Source of the DNA: Gammaproteobacteria bacterium
Lineage (GTDB): Bacteria; Pseudomonadota; Gammaproteobacteria; Magnimaribacterales; Magnimaribacteraceae
Direction: 5' to 3'
Length of the DNA: 6,391 nt
Assembly (NCBI GenBank): GCA_002707915.1
Contig: PAOE01000048.1
Location: 6,832-13,222, forward strand
Part shown: positions 6,175-6,391 of the stretch, in pieces
Layout: every line of letters starts with the position of its first letter
Position numbering within the stretch: position 1 is the first letter of the stretch
Made by a program: the position numbers and the translations under genes
The notes under the pieces: generated by a model
Database searches by the model: none
What the model was told of the DNA's origin: nothing
The model's input: the letters and a program-made list of their open reading frames with translations, nothing else

Positions 6175-6391
6175 TGTCTGAAATCAATCCATTTACAGGT
6201 GGGACTGATAATCCCAACACATCACCAAGTGTAAAAATTAAGTATCCATACAACTGGGTACAAGCAACCTCAGCGGGTCATATGTTCGAGATGAACAACA
6301 CTGAGGACGGTGAATACATACGTTTGCTCAATGCAAATGGTAATTTTCTTAACATAGATGAGAAAAATAACAACTACCTAGTTTCTTATAA
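6174..6391 (+). CDS. N-terminal part of a gp5-C-terminal/gpV-like tail spike protein; 3' end outside window
   Basis: 72 codons are visible and the frame is still open at the window edge. The start ATG shares one base with the upstream TAA (TAATG) and has GGAGGT eight bases before it. Seen: a short Asn/Pro/Thr-rich leader, then YPYNWVQATSAGHMFEMNN (about 24-42) and GEYIRLLNANGNFLNID (about 46-62). This matches the layout 'YPYN…SGH-x-x-E-x-(D/N)-(D/N)-T…GxERI…-x-G-x-x-x-x-I' that leads into the triple-stranded beta-helix of gp5, VgrG and gpV spikes. Known for those families: this part trimerises into a needle that pierces the outer membrane. Inference: it provides the spike that the upstream gp5-like protein seems to lack. 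The match is partly degenerate (GHMFEM, GEYIRL), and most of the protein cannot be seen. Confidence 0.68.
   Translation, partial: MSEINPFTGGTDNPNTSPSVKIKYPYNWVQATSAGHMFEMNNTEDGEYIRLLNANGNFLNIDEKNNNYLVSY

Overview
The window looks like part of the tail and baseplate module of a T4-like marine myovirus, most similar in character to the cyanophage/pelagiphage group. The sequence is AT-rich. All five recognisable genes lie on the + strand and overlap by 1 or 4 bases, so there is no intergenic DNA. The host cannot be fixed from this window. The phage assignment rests on the unmistakable T4 gp5-type OB-fold and on an adjacent gp27-type hub protein.

Layout. (1) Bases 1-420: the 3' end of a gene whose start lies upstream. 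It ends a probable M15-type (VanY/L-Ala-D-Glu) zinc peptidase domain, followed by a Gly/Pro/Ser linker and a basic tail. (2) 417-2114: a 565-residue Lys/Gly/Ala-rich, largely helical, low-complexity protein with no recognised fold; a tape-measure or hub-associated structural protein is the best guess. (3) 2114-3364: a 416-residue gp27-like baseplate hub protein. (4) 3361-6174: a 937-residue gp5-like protein. It has a clear N-terminal OB-fold, no visible T4-type lysozyme domain, a long helical domain in the lysozyme position, a beta-rich C-terminal part with GxGY/GxNY repeats, and a [T/A]PS repeat tail. (5) 6174-6391: the start of a gene whose first 72 residues resemble the entry segment of gp5/VgrG/gpV-type spike beta-helices.

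Working together: in T4, trimeric gp27 binds the gp5 OB-fold, and gp5 itself carries the cell-wall lysozyme and the needle-like beta-helix. Here these roles appear to be spread over separate, translationally coupled genes: an M15 peptidase for the wall, a gp27-like hub, an OB-fold hub/adaptor without a visible enzyme, and a separate spike. This distributed hub is the main point of interest. No promoter, terminator, RNA gene, CRISPR array or mobile element could be supported. Expression probably comes from a late promoter outside the window.
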